The position numbers and the translations under genes are program-made. Source: Amorphophallus konjac (taxonomy: Eukaryota > Streptophyta > Magnoliopsida > Alismatales > Araceae). Taken from it: a stretch of 64,000 nucleotides of DNA. Below the pieces are notes generated by a model. That model ran no database searches and was not told the DNA's origin. It saw nothing but the letters and a program-made list of their open reading frames with translations. Below, one piece after another: positions 22,796 through 35,666 of the stretch. The DNA lies in NCBI GenBank assembly GCA_022559845.1, contig CM040126.1, positions 225,438,641 through 225,502,640 on the forward strand. The letters run 5' to 3'. Each line of letters starts with the position of its first letter. The first letter of the stretch is position 1.

Positions 22796-23017
22796 CGAGA
22801 ATCAAGGTGCCTGAGAAAGTGGACATTTAGTTATTTTCCTTAGAATCAGGAAGATTTACCCTAAGATAATTTCTATATAACTATCTCACCCCGGGTTCTA
22901 CCCAATTCTCACATGGGTTGGGAATTCCTTTTCTTGTTTCATAGGCATGGGTCTTTAAGCTTGGACCTAACCTATGACATGACATATTTTTCTAGAAAAT
23001 AAGTACTTAGACCTAAT

Positions 23018-23029
23018 GCTTTGATACCA
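23018..23029 (-). promoter_or_regulatory. Primer-binding site, element A right body
   Basis: TGGTATCAAAGC on the minus strand, 7 nt from the LTR edge at 23037. Confidence 0.85.
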
Positions 23030-23036
23030 TTTTAAC

Positions 23037-26000
23037 TGTCATGCCCCGAGCTTTTAATACAGCGAAAGAAATTTCGGGAACGTGAACAGCCGGCATGGTA
23101 AGCCTCTCACAAGCAAGTAATCAGAGCGCAAGTCAATCACATAAAATTAATTGCACAAGTAGTTTTCTCAAAATTCCAACTTTATTTCATAATAATACTC
23201 AAAAGGTACGTAAGACCATGCCTTTGACATCCTTACATCATATGACTCAAGAAAATAGAGAATTGCAATATGACTCGACTAGACACTAGATAACTAGGGC
23301 TTCTCTCATTCCAATAGACCTTCAATCACTCTCAGACCCGCTACTTGCATAATCCGAATCTGATCCACTAGTACTTTCTTAAAAGACAAGAAAATAGGTA
23401 TGAGCACACTTGCCTAGTAGGTATCTTCGTATCAATATGAAGGTAATATTTAAGTGATTAATGCTTTAGCTCTAGAATTAAGGTAAAACTGAGAAAGCGG
23501 TAAATCACACGTCATACACCCAAAATAACCAAGAATATCGAGTCACGAGACATTTGAACAAATAGACATAACTGAGCAAGATTTAATCATGTATATATAC
23601 ATTTGGCCTTTAATGAATAAGAAAGTATGAGCATGTATCGAGAAAGTACTTACACAACCTTGTAAAGGCTATGCACCAGAAAGTCATTAACAAGCATGTA
23701 ATTTCCATTTTGAGTCTCATGGTATTTTTCACTCGTCTATAAAAAAAGTACTCCCGGTGTAATGCGACGCCAGTATTCATCATACCCCATGGTTTTCAGC
23801 ACGTTTCCTGCCATCGTCCGTGGGGGCTAGTGTCGAGCCCTTGGACACAGTCCGTGCCCACTCTTGCATCTTCCAATTACAGATCAAGCTAATTCCACGA
23901 GATAACAATAATTTCAGCCAATAATTTCAATTTCAAAATAATAAGTTTCATGACCAAGTAACCAAGGTATAAAACGCTTTAAAAAATGATATAAGATTCC
24001 AAAGAAGAATTAAGAGAACATTATGCTACGGCGGCATTCCGGCAGCATAACGATACATTACTTAAGTTCCATATCTTAACATTAACTTGTTATACATAAG
24101 TTTGGAATCCATATAATCCTAAGATCATCCAAGAATAATATTTAGACAACCCCTAGGTCAAACCTCAGGTTATGAACCTGACAGAAAGAAACCGTCATTT
24201 ACTGGGCTGTTCCAAGAAGAAAATGGTCACAGCTAGGCCGCTTAATCGATAATAACGGTCCAGCGAAGGCCGCATTCAAGCTGTGTCAACTAGAATGAAG
24301 AGAAAGTCGACACTTGAAGAATTTTGGAGAATAACGGTGGCAAGGGGGCCATTTTATGAAACAAAACGGTCTGAGAAAAACCGCTAAGTAGCAGTAACTG
24401 TCTCCTATAGGCCGCAATAAATCAAGGTACAGAAAGTAAAACACCGGTCACGTGAATGCTTTCTAGACAATTTGGGCTTTAAAGGTACAGTCAGCTCGGC
24501 GTCCTAGTGGGAATCCCAGGCTCGCGGAGTCTTACGGAGGCTTTGAAACATGATCACCTAGTCCGACAGAAGGAATATCCGGCGGAGAGGTTCACAAGTC
24601 CAAGAGATGTGCCTATAAGTGCAACATGTATCTAATGGTCGCATACTGGGGTATACACCATGTACTTATGAAAGACTGTGAGATGAGAGTGAACGATTAA
24701 AACCAATGGTAACAACCATTATATTAATACTACATGAAATATGACCACAATGTGAAATTTTTTTTATTTACAACAGTATAACTTTGGCATAAAATTACAC
24801 ATTTATAAAAAATAAGGTTTAATCATGCTTACATGGTATCTAACAGAAAATTAAACATAATAGAATTACAAATATAATGCAAATAACATAAGAATTTATA
24901 TTAGGTTCGGACTGGCATAAAACGGTCGTGAACCTGTCGCCAGCACCATAAAAACGGTCACACGATAAACCGCATGAAAACATAGAAATGGTCTTTTAAA
25001 TGACCGCATGGTTTCCCTTGCAGTTCTTATAAGACCGCCTTCTGTCTTCGGACAGAAGAGTTTAAACAATAAACAAAAGGCTAATCTAGGTCATATTATG
25101 CATGGGAACGATGTAAAACATGAGTAAACATGCTAGAAGAATATTGGGCCGAGAATATGCATAGGAGAATGTAATTTAAGAATTATATCGTTCATTAAAG
25201 GGCTAGGCTCATGCATGCAAAGTACACCAGTTTGCATAGTCACAATAAAACATCAAATTCTCTACGTATAATGCATGAAAATGACTAGAAGTAGAGGGCT
25301 TTTATTCCTAACTTCGAGTTTAAGCCAATCATGAGATAACCTACCTCTGGACAGAGCTCTAAACTTTGAATTTAGGGCTGAAAGTTGACCCTAGTTTCTG
25401 CTCATTTTGAACCAAACTAGCAAGTTCTCACCCTTCTAACTCTTGACTCCCTTCACCTAAGACCACGAAAATTAGAGGGTAGGAAGAGGTTACTAAGGTG
25501 AAGAAATAAGTCTAAAGAACTAACTTCTAATTAACTCGTTTTGGACTTCTAATTTGTTGATCAATCTGGGTCCGTTGCATAGGTTCTTGGTTTACTTGCA
25601 CCAAACCAGCGACTTTGGAAGCTTCTATCTTCCTGATGGTTTGATCTTCTAAGATGAAATTTTGAGGGCAATTAGACCATACTAATATAAACAAAATACT
25701 CTAAAGAACCTATCTCAAACAATGCTTCCTTACCTTAGTTCCACGCGAGCCAAAAGTAAGGGTCGCACATGTGAAACTTGAGATCTATTTATAGGGTTAG
25801 CTAGGGTTTTGGAGATTAGAACGAACCTAGAGTCTTAATTAGGACTTGTAATCGACCCAATCACATTCTAGACTCTTCTAACTAAGGGATAACAGCAATT
25901 TGGATGCCAAAGTTTGCAACTTTTCATGCCTTCTTCCATTCACGGAATCTGGAGAGAGTAACGGTCATTGGAGCGCCACTACTATTCCCAGGCGATCGCT

Positions 26001-26320
26001 CGATAGACCGTTTTTACCCCTTGGCGCTGAATTTGAACTATTTCAAACTCTTTTGATATTATCTCCCATTATTAGCCTATTTATCCCTTTAAAAATCTGA
26101 AAAATAACTAAATGATGCTTCTAGAATATGGGCTAGACCTTTTTGGGTCATGTGGGCCTATTTAAATGGGCTTGGTCCATTAATGTGCATAGGGTTTTTT
26201 AATTTAATTAATAACTCCTTAATTCATTTAATAACCCATTAAGCTTGGATTAATTCTATTTAACTCCAGAAAATTTTAGAAAATTCCAAAATACTTTATA
26301 TAAAATTTTAGGGTATTACA
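23037..26320 (-). repeat. Element A, right LTR (A3)
   Basis: 3284 bp and the true 5' LTR on the minus strand. It starts TGTCATGCC, where a C-to-T change removes a CpG, and ends GGTATTACA followed by the TGCAC duplication. It differs from A1 and A2 over its last 1.4 kb by scattered substitutions and small indels. Leader motif at 24486-24576, hairpin at 25039-25058, TATA box at 25785-25794. Confidence 0.92.
24486..24576 (-). promoter_or_regulatory. Conserved Ty3 LTR-leader motif (A3)
   Basis: The third copy of the motif in element A, identical in the core blocks to A2. Confidence 0.7.
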
Positions 26321-26325
26321 TGCAC
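26321..26325. repeat. Target-site duplication TGCAC, right of element A
   Basis: Matches 11006-11010. It joins repeat K across the insertion. Confidence 0.9.
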
Positions 26326-27601
26326 CATCGCTCATATATTAAACTTGCTGGACCCCGGCATACATTTGTCCCAGTATTATATGTATACTTGGGATATTTT
26401 CAACCCGACTCCCGTCCGAATATGAAATGGTCAATATGTGACCGACATGATTTTGAATACTATCTTGCACCCTAATGTAGGGGATTTTAATAATTTCAAC
26501 CCAACTTTCATTCATTAATGGAAATTGATCTTTAGGACGTGGGTCCCCTTATCTTGGTGATTAATCAGGTGTTTTCCCCTTTCCGAGGGGATATAATTAA
26601 CGCCGTGACCTTTATGGCGCGACGGATTCCAGTCCCGACTCGATACTCACAATCATCTGGTCTGTCAGATGGAGCACACCACAGGCTTCGGACCACTCCA
26701 GTCTCGAAGCCTGAACACGTTGTCACTTAGGTGACTGGCACCCCCTCGCACTTGATAAACTGATAAAAGATAAAATGATACCAACATGATAAAAAGTGTG
26801 TCCACAATAATATGTTCATAACATAAAGGGAGAAATATATTTCTCTAACACCAAAGATATACTAACAACGTAAAGGAAGAAATATATTAATATAGGCACA
26901 TCCATTAAGGAGGAGAAAGACTTATTTAAGAAAAAGAGGGGAAAAAACACAATTATTATATCATTGAACCCTATGAAAATTTGTCAATAAAAAAGAAGAG
27001 CAAAATGAAAGACAAATAGCTCAAGGAGGTTCAAATTATTTTGTCATAGCCACAAAGGGAGAGATAGTTGGAAAAATACCTTTTTCACAATAATAATATT
27101 TTGACTTATGACAACATAAATATTTATACCAGTGATTAATATATTATAGGTTTAACCAAAATTCAAGTCTCCATATATATATTATAGCAACTCGGTTAAT
27201 GAGGTGTATAAATAAATGAATAAAAATTTAAAAATATATAAGGTTAATTCTATAAGTCATCAAAAATAACTATTAAGGAATTAAATAAAATTGTACAATA
27301 ATTGTAAATATAATTTGGACTAATATAAAAACTAAATTTGGGCTGTAAAAGAAAGGATAAATTCCTAAAAAATCGTAATGCCCCAAATCCCTAATTTTAA
27401 TTGGGTTAAATGGCCTAAAACCTAAGCTAAAGGGGCCATAAAAGGAAATAAAACCCTAATCCACGAGGGTGGGTCATTCTCTTGCAAAACCGTAACCTAA
27501 TTAGGGTTAGATTGGGGGAGGCAGCGCTAATTTTGGATGGGAATCGAAGAAATTGGAGTATAATTTTATCACTTCGAAATAGGACTCTTAAGGGACTAAA
27601 A

Positions 27602-27611
27602 TCTATAAATA
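27602..27611 (+). promoter_or_regulatory. TATA box at 27.6 kb
   Basis: TCTATAAATA on the plus strand, followed by an AG-rich leader and a possible splice donor AAG/GTAGG near 27750. Confidence 0.55.
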
Positions 27612-28560
27612 CGACCTTAAGGGTAGCTAGCCTTAATTGATCTTGAAGGCTATTGGACGTGGGAGAAAGGCATGCTTCGAGGAGAGGATCGGGGAGCTTT
27701 TGGGAATTCTTCGTATTCTTCTTCATTTTATTACTTTCATTGATCCTAAGGTAGGTTTTCTTTTGGGCTAAATTAAATTAATTTGGCATACATGTTTTGA
27801 TGCATGTCTAGATTATTTTCGTACAAGTTTCCCTCTTTTTTTTCGATTGTTCTTCATTAATTTGGAAGTTTTACCATGAGATATCATCATTTTTTTCTTT
27901 TTCTCGCTGTAACGAGCTTTCTGTCTGAGATCGCGTCCATCGCAGGGACTGCATTCTTAACACGGTTATGCGATAGACCGCGACCTAGTTTCAAGTTCTA
28001 GATCACAACTCCTATATAGATTGCATTTTGACTATTCATGGCCCCAGCATGGCGCCTAAGACGGCTGCGTTCTGACTCGAACCGTTCATGATTTCCAATT
28101 TTTATGCAATATTTAAAACTAGTCAGTCACGTTCCAAAAACATGTTTTACCCTTAATCACACAATTTGAATAAGATTGAATAGGCAATAAGCTCATATAA
28201 TTGTATTGTAATCTCTAAAACATATGTTGTAGTTTTCCTATGACTAATTCCATCTTATTATCCTTTTTCTAAATCATGTCTTGACTTTTCCACTTTCATG
28301 ATCCCTATCATATTTCAAAAAAGTTAGATCTTGAACATGCCACATTAATATTGTCATTTGTATTGTATGTTTTCAATCTCCATGATTAGCCTTTGTTACT
28401 TGATGCTTCAATCATGAGATTGGTGTTTGATATATGACTTGTTAGATAATTGTTTATCTTAAAGATCACGTCACCCTGGTGGCACGTATCTATCAACTCC
28501 ATTCCAATTTGGTTTCTCACATAGTCTTTTTCTTTGTGAAGTTAAGACCCTCCGTTGGGT

Positions 28561-28651
28561 ATTCCTCCTGTCGGACTAGAAGTTCTTCACTAAGACCTCC
28601 GTAAATCTCTGTGAGCCATGGATTTCGATAAGGATGCTGAGCTGGTTGTGT
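28561..28651 (+). promoter_or_regulatory. Conserved Ty3 LTR-leader motif (28.6 kb)
   Basis: Blocks TGTCGGACTAG, GACCTCCGTAAATCTC, GTGAGCCATGGATT and AGGATGCTGAGCTGGTTGT occur in the same order and sense as in A and D, relative to the nearby TATA box. Confidence 0.65.
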
Positions 28652-28800
28652 TGGGCTAATACCTTCATATTAAGTTAATCATTGGGAGAGTGTTAGATTG
28701 AAATCATGTTATTAACTTAATTACATTTATTTTAGTGATAAAAAATCTTCAATTAATGATAACAAAAATTTGGCTTAATTTTGATGATATCATGTTTCCC

Positions 28801-31800
28801 GCCCCGATGACGCGGGATGGTGGGTGTGTCAGGGGGAGATACGTATGTCGGTGACCGCGGCGAGAAGGGGAAATAAAGCGACAAAGAAAAAAGAAAAGGA
28901 AACTTGCGGTGTATCCAGGGTATTTTTTTTGCTGGCCTTATGTCTCTCATGGCAGCACTGTACACTTGCCTTTTGCAGAAAGTTGAGAGGGATCAACTTG
29001 CACGAGAGGTGATAGGACAGTTGCTCATTCTGGGTGAATAGAACCGAGGTAACTGGGTGATTGGGTAATTGGACAGGGTGCAGGCGTGCCAGTCGATCTC
29101 TCGACAATCACCTATGGAACCAAATGTTGATCGGGGAAGCGTCGCCAGGACGTGACACGTGTGCTCGAGGGTATCAGACGACACGTGGAGAGAAGGGTGG
29201 TCCAACAGGTGCGAGTGTGCAGGCGATTGCAGGGATTCATGTACGGAATGTCTTTCCCCACCGACCACAAGTAGCCGGCGTTTATTTACATCGGATTGAA
29301 TCCGAACACCTTTGTTCCGTGCTGAAGAAGAGCCTGGATATTTCTGAAGCCATGGATAGAGGATCGGGTATACCCTGCGACCGTAGGGTGACTGTTGCAC
29401 TCAACTAGGAGGGTTAGTTAGTTGGAGTCTTGGAGACCGGACACACACTGGCGGGTGTGGAAGTGATATTGAGACCTGAGTGTGGGTATGCATAGTCGAC
29501 AGGTTTCTTACATTATAGACGCCATATAGGCTTTACAAGTGGGCTTAGAAGGCCGAAATACAACTGGTGCAAGCTATAGGACAATTCTGACACGTGGGTC
29601 GGTCTCCGGGTCAATGCAAGATAAAGCGAATATCCACATGTTTTTTATAGAGGCTCTCCATGAGGAGCTAGGGGCATGCCCAAGTTGTCGAGGGAGGGCT
29701 AGACTGGATGGCAGGGGTGGTGATGCGGGATAGTATATGAACTAGGACTCTACGTAACAACGCGACTAAATGGGTAACTAAGACCAGCAACAACACAACT
29801 AACCAAGCAACGCCAGCTCGACACCAAATGTTCCCAAGAGAGAAACTACGCCAATAACAAACAACACAAGCTCGCAAACGTCCCCAAGCGAGGGAAGCAC
29901 GTCGATCCGCTCAGTTGAGGAACCGACAGAGTCTAGCGTAGGCAATTCACACTCGTGCTCGGGTCGTGTCATAGGACAGTCACACTCTCTCACCATGGCA
30001 GTGATATATATGTGAACGGGCTAGGAACCTAAATAACACACAAGTAGCGGCTTCAAGAGTATATACGGGACAAGCAAGCTAGACAAAGAAGGGAGCGGTC
30101 GCCTACCTCCACACTCAGGGCGTGGGGAAGACTCCCGGTAAAATCACACATTCCCCGGTACAAGAACTAAATAAGTACAGATCCAAACACGGTCCACTCC
30201 TCGCAGGGAGGTAAAATGCTACAGTAAGCAAATCCGGGGAGGTGTGACTGGGTTGACGGGCAGCAAGTCGGTGAAGAATGACAACCATGAGCTACTATGA
30301 ATTGGTGCAGACTGGACTGCACCACGGACCGGTCTGTGCCCAGCCGCGAGGAAGGCACGTCATAGATGCCGAGGATGGAGTAAATGCCTCAGATGGCATG
30401 CTGGAGTGGATGATGATCCTCATAGAAGAAGATGGAAGCCGATGGAGCCGGCGTGAACCTCTAGTGTAGCCACGAACGGGTGGGCTGAAACTTTTTGGCT
30501 TGCACAGGCACAGGGAACCAGCGCAAAGGGAGTCCTAGAACGTGGCCTTCTGGACGTCCATTGGACACGAAATTTGCCATGGGCATAGGCGGGGAGGTCC
30601 TGGTGATGCCCGTGGAATATGGGCTGCAGCAGTGCACCGTCGAAGCTGGGGTGGCTCTGGAAGCGTACACATGTGCGGTATGACCTGTTTGCAGGCAGCA
30701 TGACATGCAGAGGTAGATGGAGGTGGGAGCTGGGCTTCCGGGTGGATTTTAGGGCTGGAATTTCACTGGGGAATAGGGGAAGGATGTGGGAAGATGGAGG
30801 ATCGCTGGTGGGGTCGCGCATAGTGGAGGTTTTGGGCATGAGGAGCGGTGGACGGTGGGGCTCCATTTTGTAGAGCTGTGCAGATAGATTGGGTAATATA
30901 GATGGGGGGTAGGATTACACGAGGCAAACGGGCTCAGAACGGCGTGAAATTTCTATGGTGAATGGTTTATGGTGTGCGGAAGGTGTGTACCAATTTTCAG
31001 GGCATTTGGAGAAGGTTTGGGGGGCGAGATGGGGGCAGTGGACGGGTTCTATCCCGGTAGATCTACACAGGTGCAGTCTGCACGGGGTAGATGGGCTATG
31101 AAGGGAAGTTCGGCTTGGTATGGAAGAAGGGGACACGTGGGGGAAGACACAGACCAAGTTTGAGGATGAACTGAGATGGGGAAGGGGGCAAACAAACCAG
31201 TTAACCACGTCTTTGTCCCAGTAGGCAGACACACAGGGCACACCCGGGGCAGCAGGGTACCACCTGTAGCACGGCCATGAGCGGGGTTCTCCTGGCTTGG
31301 AGGGAAGTCGGGGAAGATGCCTTGATGCTGGGGTAGCAGCAGAAAACTAGAGGGAGAGACCTTGGGCATCACACCCAAGAAGAAGAGATGGGGAAGGGGA
31401 GGTGGGAGTCGCATCCACCAAGAAGAGAGGGAGGGGGAGGCCGCGGCCACTCTAGGGTTCTCACAATAATAAATTCTCTTCATTAATTCTCAAAAAGAAT
31501 ACAAGAGAGTATATATATGGGGAGGGGGAAACCCTAATTAATTACCAAAAGAAATTCTAAAAGGAATGCTAATTAAATTTGAAATTCTATCCACAATAGG
31601 AAAGAGAGGGAAATAAGGAAACCACTAACTAGAATGTAGGAGGTGGGCGCCCAAACCCTAGGAGGAGTGGGAAGGGAGGGGGCGCCCTCCTTCCTAGCCC
31701 AATTGGGCTTGGGAAAGGGAGGGGTACGCCCCCCAAGGCATGTGCCCTCATGCCTAGCCCGGTCCTCCATGGGCCTGGATGAATGCAGCCCACTAACCTC

Positions 31801-31822
31801 TATCAACCTACTAAACCAACTA
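28801..31822 (-). other. GC-rich remnant, probably the 3' end or LTR of element H
   Basis: No recognised protein, although several minus-strand frames of 100-150 codons are open and proline/serine-rich. A minus-strand TATATATAC box near 31510-31520 is followed by GAATTAATGAAGAG and GAACCCTAG, a typical LTR leader. It joins the chromodomain fragment at 52909-53441 once element E is removed, so it is probably the downstream end of that element. LTR boundaries were not found. Confidence 0.35.
31818..31822. repeat. Target-site duplication AACTA, left of element E
   Basis: AACTA immediately before TGTTGG at 31823, repeated at 52904-52908 after the other LTR. Confidence 0.92.
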
Positions 31823-32240
31823 TGTTGGCCCAGAGGGATGGCAGACAAGAAGGGGGGTTGAATTGTCCCCTTGCCGAGATGGCAGATTTTAAAATCTTTC
31901 TAACCCAATTACAACAGAAGTAAAATTAAATACAATGATTAACTAAAACTCAAGTGAGATTACAATGTTCTCTCAAACTTTCCGATCTCACATGGATAGT
32001 TAATGCAACAATCAAGAGAATTACGCTCAACACGGATAACCGAGGTAGTAGTGTGTGACAATGTAGTGAATTAAAAACCTATATAATGTACCTGTGATGG
32101 GAGATAGAAGAAATGGCAATCACACAGGCAATCACACATGACACAAGGCTTTTAAGGTGGTTCGGGATCATGACGGGCTCCCTACATCCACCCCTCGCCC
32201 AACTGGGTGAGGCTTCACTCCACGCTACAGAATATAGCAA

Positions 32241-32325
32241 CACGGGGATGAACCCCAATGACACACGCTGCTTCCGCAGCAATGTCCACACACGGGGACA
32301 AGCCCCAACATGCTGCCACCGCAGC
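32241..32325 (-). other. Duplicated hairpin pair in the E LTR leader
   Basis: Two adjacent modules each hold a GGGG/CCCC hairpin (32244-32256 and 32294-32306) and a GCTGC/GCAGC hairpin (32267-32280 and 32312-32325) with 4-nt loops. On the element strand one loop is GGAA, a GNRA-type tetraloop. The 5' LTR copy is at 50244-50327. Confidence 0.6.
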
Positions 32326-33267
32326 ACACACACACACGATGTCAGGGATCACTCCCCGGACACTTAGACCACGCGGAGACGCAGCTCCGCCCACACACAA
32401 TGATGTATCGAGTTTAACACAACACAAAGGATATGCACAATGTGCTCACAACAAAGTATAATCTAGGAATAAGCAAGTCCTTGAGGAGAATTCAAAATAC
32501 GAAACAACTAAAGGTGTTAGGCTCCCCCTGACAACTCTACTTAAGGAGTTTCAACTTCTCTTCATAAGATCGGAGATGATGGTTCAGGTTCCCAGCAGGA
32601 TGATGAGCTCTCGTCAAGCCTCCTTCATGAATTCATGCAGATTCAAGCTTAGATGGAGATTCAACAATGTTTCCTTCAAATCCCAACTCTAACCGTATCT
32701 GCAACCACAAGGAACGAACAAACCAGTATGGTCACAACCTTGTATTTAATAAAAGGGACATCACAAATAGATCAACATCAGATTTGTAGCATCTCCCCTT
32801 GAATGTCCCATGGATCCCTTCAATCAATAGGTATGGTGCGCTGGGAATGATAAACTAGAGTGGAAGGAGCCGAGCTTGAGATAGAAACGCCCAAACTTGC
32901 AAACCATGGAAAGCAGTAGCAGCGCCCTCCAGATCCAAGCTCAGGGTCATGGAAGACGATCACTCCAGCCTCTTCTTCCTTCTCCAGGTAGTATTGTCAC
33001 CCTCCTTCACGTTCTTCTTCTCCTCCTGCAGCAAATAGGGCAAAGTTAGCACAAGGGATGTGTTCATTGTATGAGACTTCGCAGCTTCATATACTCAATG
33101 GAAAAAAATGCATAATGACAAGTTAACCCATGCTAAAAGCACTTCAAAATGCACCTAAGACAAGGGTGAAACCCTAAGGGCATTAGGGTAAAAATGCACT
33201 CCAATCGGATCATATATTGGGCATTTCGAATCCAATCTGGAAAACCCGTTCCGAACGAACCAAAGAA

Positions 33268-33512
33268 AGTGTCGACCCTTGAGGTCGACACTTTTCTCAG
33301 CATATTTTGTCCTGATGAAGAAATCAGGACTCGAGGCAAAAGTGTCGACTCACTAGGTCGACAGTTTTTCCAATGTGTTCTGTTTTCAATAAAATAAAGC
33401 AAACCAGGACAAAAGTGTCGACCCACAGAGTCGACACTTTTTGTCAGCATATCAGAAATCAATGCAAATAGCATACCGTGAAATAAGTGTCTACTCCATG
33501 AGTCGACACTTT
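33268..33512 (-). repeat. TGTCGAC inverted-repeat cluster, E 3' LTR
   Basis: Four hairpins of the form AGTGTCGACYC - short loop - GAGTCGACACT lie near 33268, 33341, 33413 and 33485. A related GGTCGACCCATGGGATCGACC lies at 34390-34419. Every arm carries a CpG inside a TCGA core. Sirevirus LTRs are known for clustered CG-rich palindromes. Confidence 0.8.
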
Positions 33513-34916
33513 TACTGACATAAGTGAAAACTCAATAAAACTCAAATAAAACCTTACAAAACTACTCCGAAACATTAAAAACAAATAACCATGTATTGAA
33601 ATATGGTATAGGCATGAATTAAGCCACATTTCAACAAAAACGAATGAAAGAGACAAGCATGTTAAATTTCAAACCACTCCTTGATTTATATGCATGAAAA
33701 GCTCCAATATCAACTCCCTATCACTCAAAAAATATAACCTGAACACAAAGCATGAGTACACGACCATTTCAAGTTTGTATGAGCATTCCTGAGTAGTTTA
33801 CCTTCATTCTTGTGAGATTCATTGACAGTTATTTGATCATGGATTTCAACACACAAAAGCTCATCAAGATCCATTGAAACAAAAAGAACAAAATGCAAGT
33901 GTAGAAACATACCATCCACCCAATTAGTTGAGAACATATGAACTTGCACTTTGTATAAAACACAGATTTAGTTTTTGGTCAATGCAATCGACAAGAATGA
34001 TTACCTTCCCATATGACATATGCATAACTCCTTCAACCTTAACCACTTTGATATCCTATCAATTCACACATGAATTTACAAATTCAGTCCAACTTAATAT
34101 GAGTAGAATATACACAGTCAACATACATGAACATCCATTTGCAATTGAAATCATTGATTTAATCTAAAACCTGAAGTCAAAACTGAATTTAGTCATGTTA
34201 CACACTAAGTGTAAGTGACTCTTGAAATCATCGTTCAGTCTCACAATTTCAAGTTCAGTCCTAACATTGAAAGTTCACCACAATGAAATCCAATTTAGCA
34301 ATATTAAATTTTAGCCCAAGGCAGATAAAAACAATACAGTTCAGGACATTCAGGATCAGTCCAAAATAGAAAGCAATGCTCAAAAAATCGGGGGTCGACC
34401 CATGGGATCGACCCATCCCAGGGAGACCATAAAAACTGCCTTACCAGTCCAATGCAGGTAATTCAAGTTCAGTCTATTTATCCAATGATCTGAGAGCATT
34501 ATAGATTCAGGAGTTTAAGTCTATTCAAAATAGCATGAAAAATCATATCATTAAGATCCACATGGATTACAAGTTCAGTCTAGAGGAAACTGAGCCTTCT
34601 CAACATAAAACTCACAATGTCAAGCATTTATGTCAGTTCATTAAAAACCCATATAGGATATGCAAGGAAGCACCAATAATCCAGAGCTACCAAAACATAA
34701 TGCTTTCACAAGTTAGTTCCAAAGTCTCATGCCCAACATGCAAGAGGCAACATCAAAGTTGTATTCATGAAGGACCATTGAAATTCAACCTGCAAAACAA
34801 GATATCATCATGTTAGCTTGTTTATCATGAAGATGCCTTTAGACATAAAACACATAATATATTGGAGTCATCAAAACCATTGTCAAAGATAACGAGGGGG
34901 CGCACAGAACCCAACA

Positions 34917-35661
34917 ATCTCCCCCTTTTTGATGATGACAATATATTGTGGCTATTCAAATTTCTCTCCCCCTTTGGCATTATCAAAAAGATGGGGGACT
35001 CGGGAGTAACGGTGAAGTTTAAAAAAACGAGTGAGACAAGAGCGCACAAATCCAGCAATTAACCTCCCACGAAGGGAATGTGTGGAGACCAAAACCAAGC
35101 AGGAATTTGCAAATTATGTTCATTTAGCAGATGTTTGGAATAAATGCAAAGGCTCAATTTTTGTTATATGTATGACTAAATATATACAAATAGTATAAGG
35201 AAACTTATTTGCAAAAACTGAAAACTAAGTTATACATAGAGTGGATTATGCTTAAAAAGCACATTATTCTTCCCAATTGTCAAGAATAAAAACCAACTGA
35301 CAGTGGGTTATTTAACCTGTTATTTACATATATAACCTATAGATGCAAACTATAGAATGAAGTCTGATATGATCAAGAGGGATCAAGCATTCAGGCACTC
35401 AAGCATGCATAACAAGTTATAGACTCATGCAAGTGCCTTCGGGACGGGTGTAAGGATAATGTTAATGATCATTGAACATGAAGTGCATGAACAATACTAA
35501 GAAGGTCGTGCTTACATAAATAAAGTACTACATTAACTATGAAATACGACTGATTCATAGAGGACATTCAAACAATCAAACCCAAGGTGTATATGTGAGG
35601 GTTGAGCAATGAAGTTCAAGTCAATATGGAAAATCAGATTTTCTAAAGAACACGAAAAAGA
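34917..35661 (-). other. Polypurine tracts and 3' noncoding DNA of element E
   Basis: Immediately inside the 3' LTR, CTCCCCCTTTTTGATGATGAC (minus strand AAAAAGGGGGAG) is the main polypurine tract. A second, CTCTCCCCCTTTGGCATTATC, follows at about 34965. The remaining 0.65 kb is AT-rich without a coding frame and continues at 46456 beyond the D insertion. Confidence 0.75.
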
Positions 35662-35666
35662 ACTTA
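35662..35666. repeat. Target-site duplication ACTTA, left of element D
   Basis: ACTTA before TGTCACG at 35667, repeated at 46451-46455. Confidence 0.93.

Larger units (their letters stand above)
11011..26320 (-). mobile_element. Element A: three-LTR, two-body Tekay-type derivative
   Basis: The order on the plus strand is LTR (11011-14311), internal, LTR (17023-20324), internal, LTR (23037-26320), all minus-oriented. LTRs start TGTCACGCCCCGAG (TGTCATG in the third) and end GGTATTACA. The two internal regions differ at only about nine positions that I noticed over 2.7 kb. Both carry the same pol deletion. One TSD pair implies one original insertion followed by unequal LTR-LTR recombination. 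A haplotype-stacking assembly error would look similar. Confidence 0.9.
26326..28800 (+). other. LTR-like promoter and leader region, right part of repeat K
   Basis: AT-rich, without a credible coding frame. A plus-strand TATA box (27602-27611) is followed about 950 bp later by the conserved Ty3 leader motif (28561-28651), the same order as in the LTRs of A, D and G. I therefore read this as part of a plus-oriented Ty3 LTR. Its ends are not resolved: no TG...CA pair or primer site was found. The right limit is set only by a change to GC-rich DNA. Confidence 0.5.
31823..34916 (-). repeat. 3' LTR of element E
   Basis: 3094 bp, TGTTGG to CCCAACA. It has a copia-type leader block (32132-32219), paired GC-rich hairpins (32241-32325), a cluster of TGTCGAC hairpins (33268-33512 and 34390-34419) and a U3 rich in TTCAGTC words (about 33990-34600). 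A possible TATA box lies near 32741-32752 (TTTATTAAATAC on the minus strand). Confidence 0.92.

Noticed and set aside
11011..26320. Two independent insertions of element A side by side
   Set aside because: Only three LTRs and one TGCAC pair are present, the pol deletion is shared and the middle LTR is a recombinant of the outer two.
30420..31483. Minus-strand frames of 108-148 codons after the TATATATAC box near 31515
   Set aside because: They overlap one another in different frames, are proline/serine-rich and match no family I recognise. The GC-rich composition explains the lack of stops.
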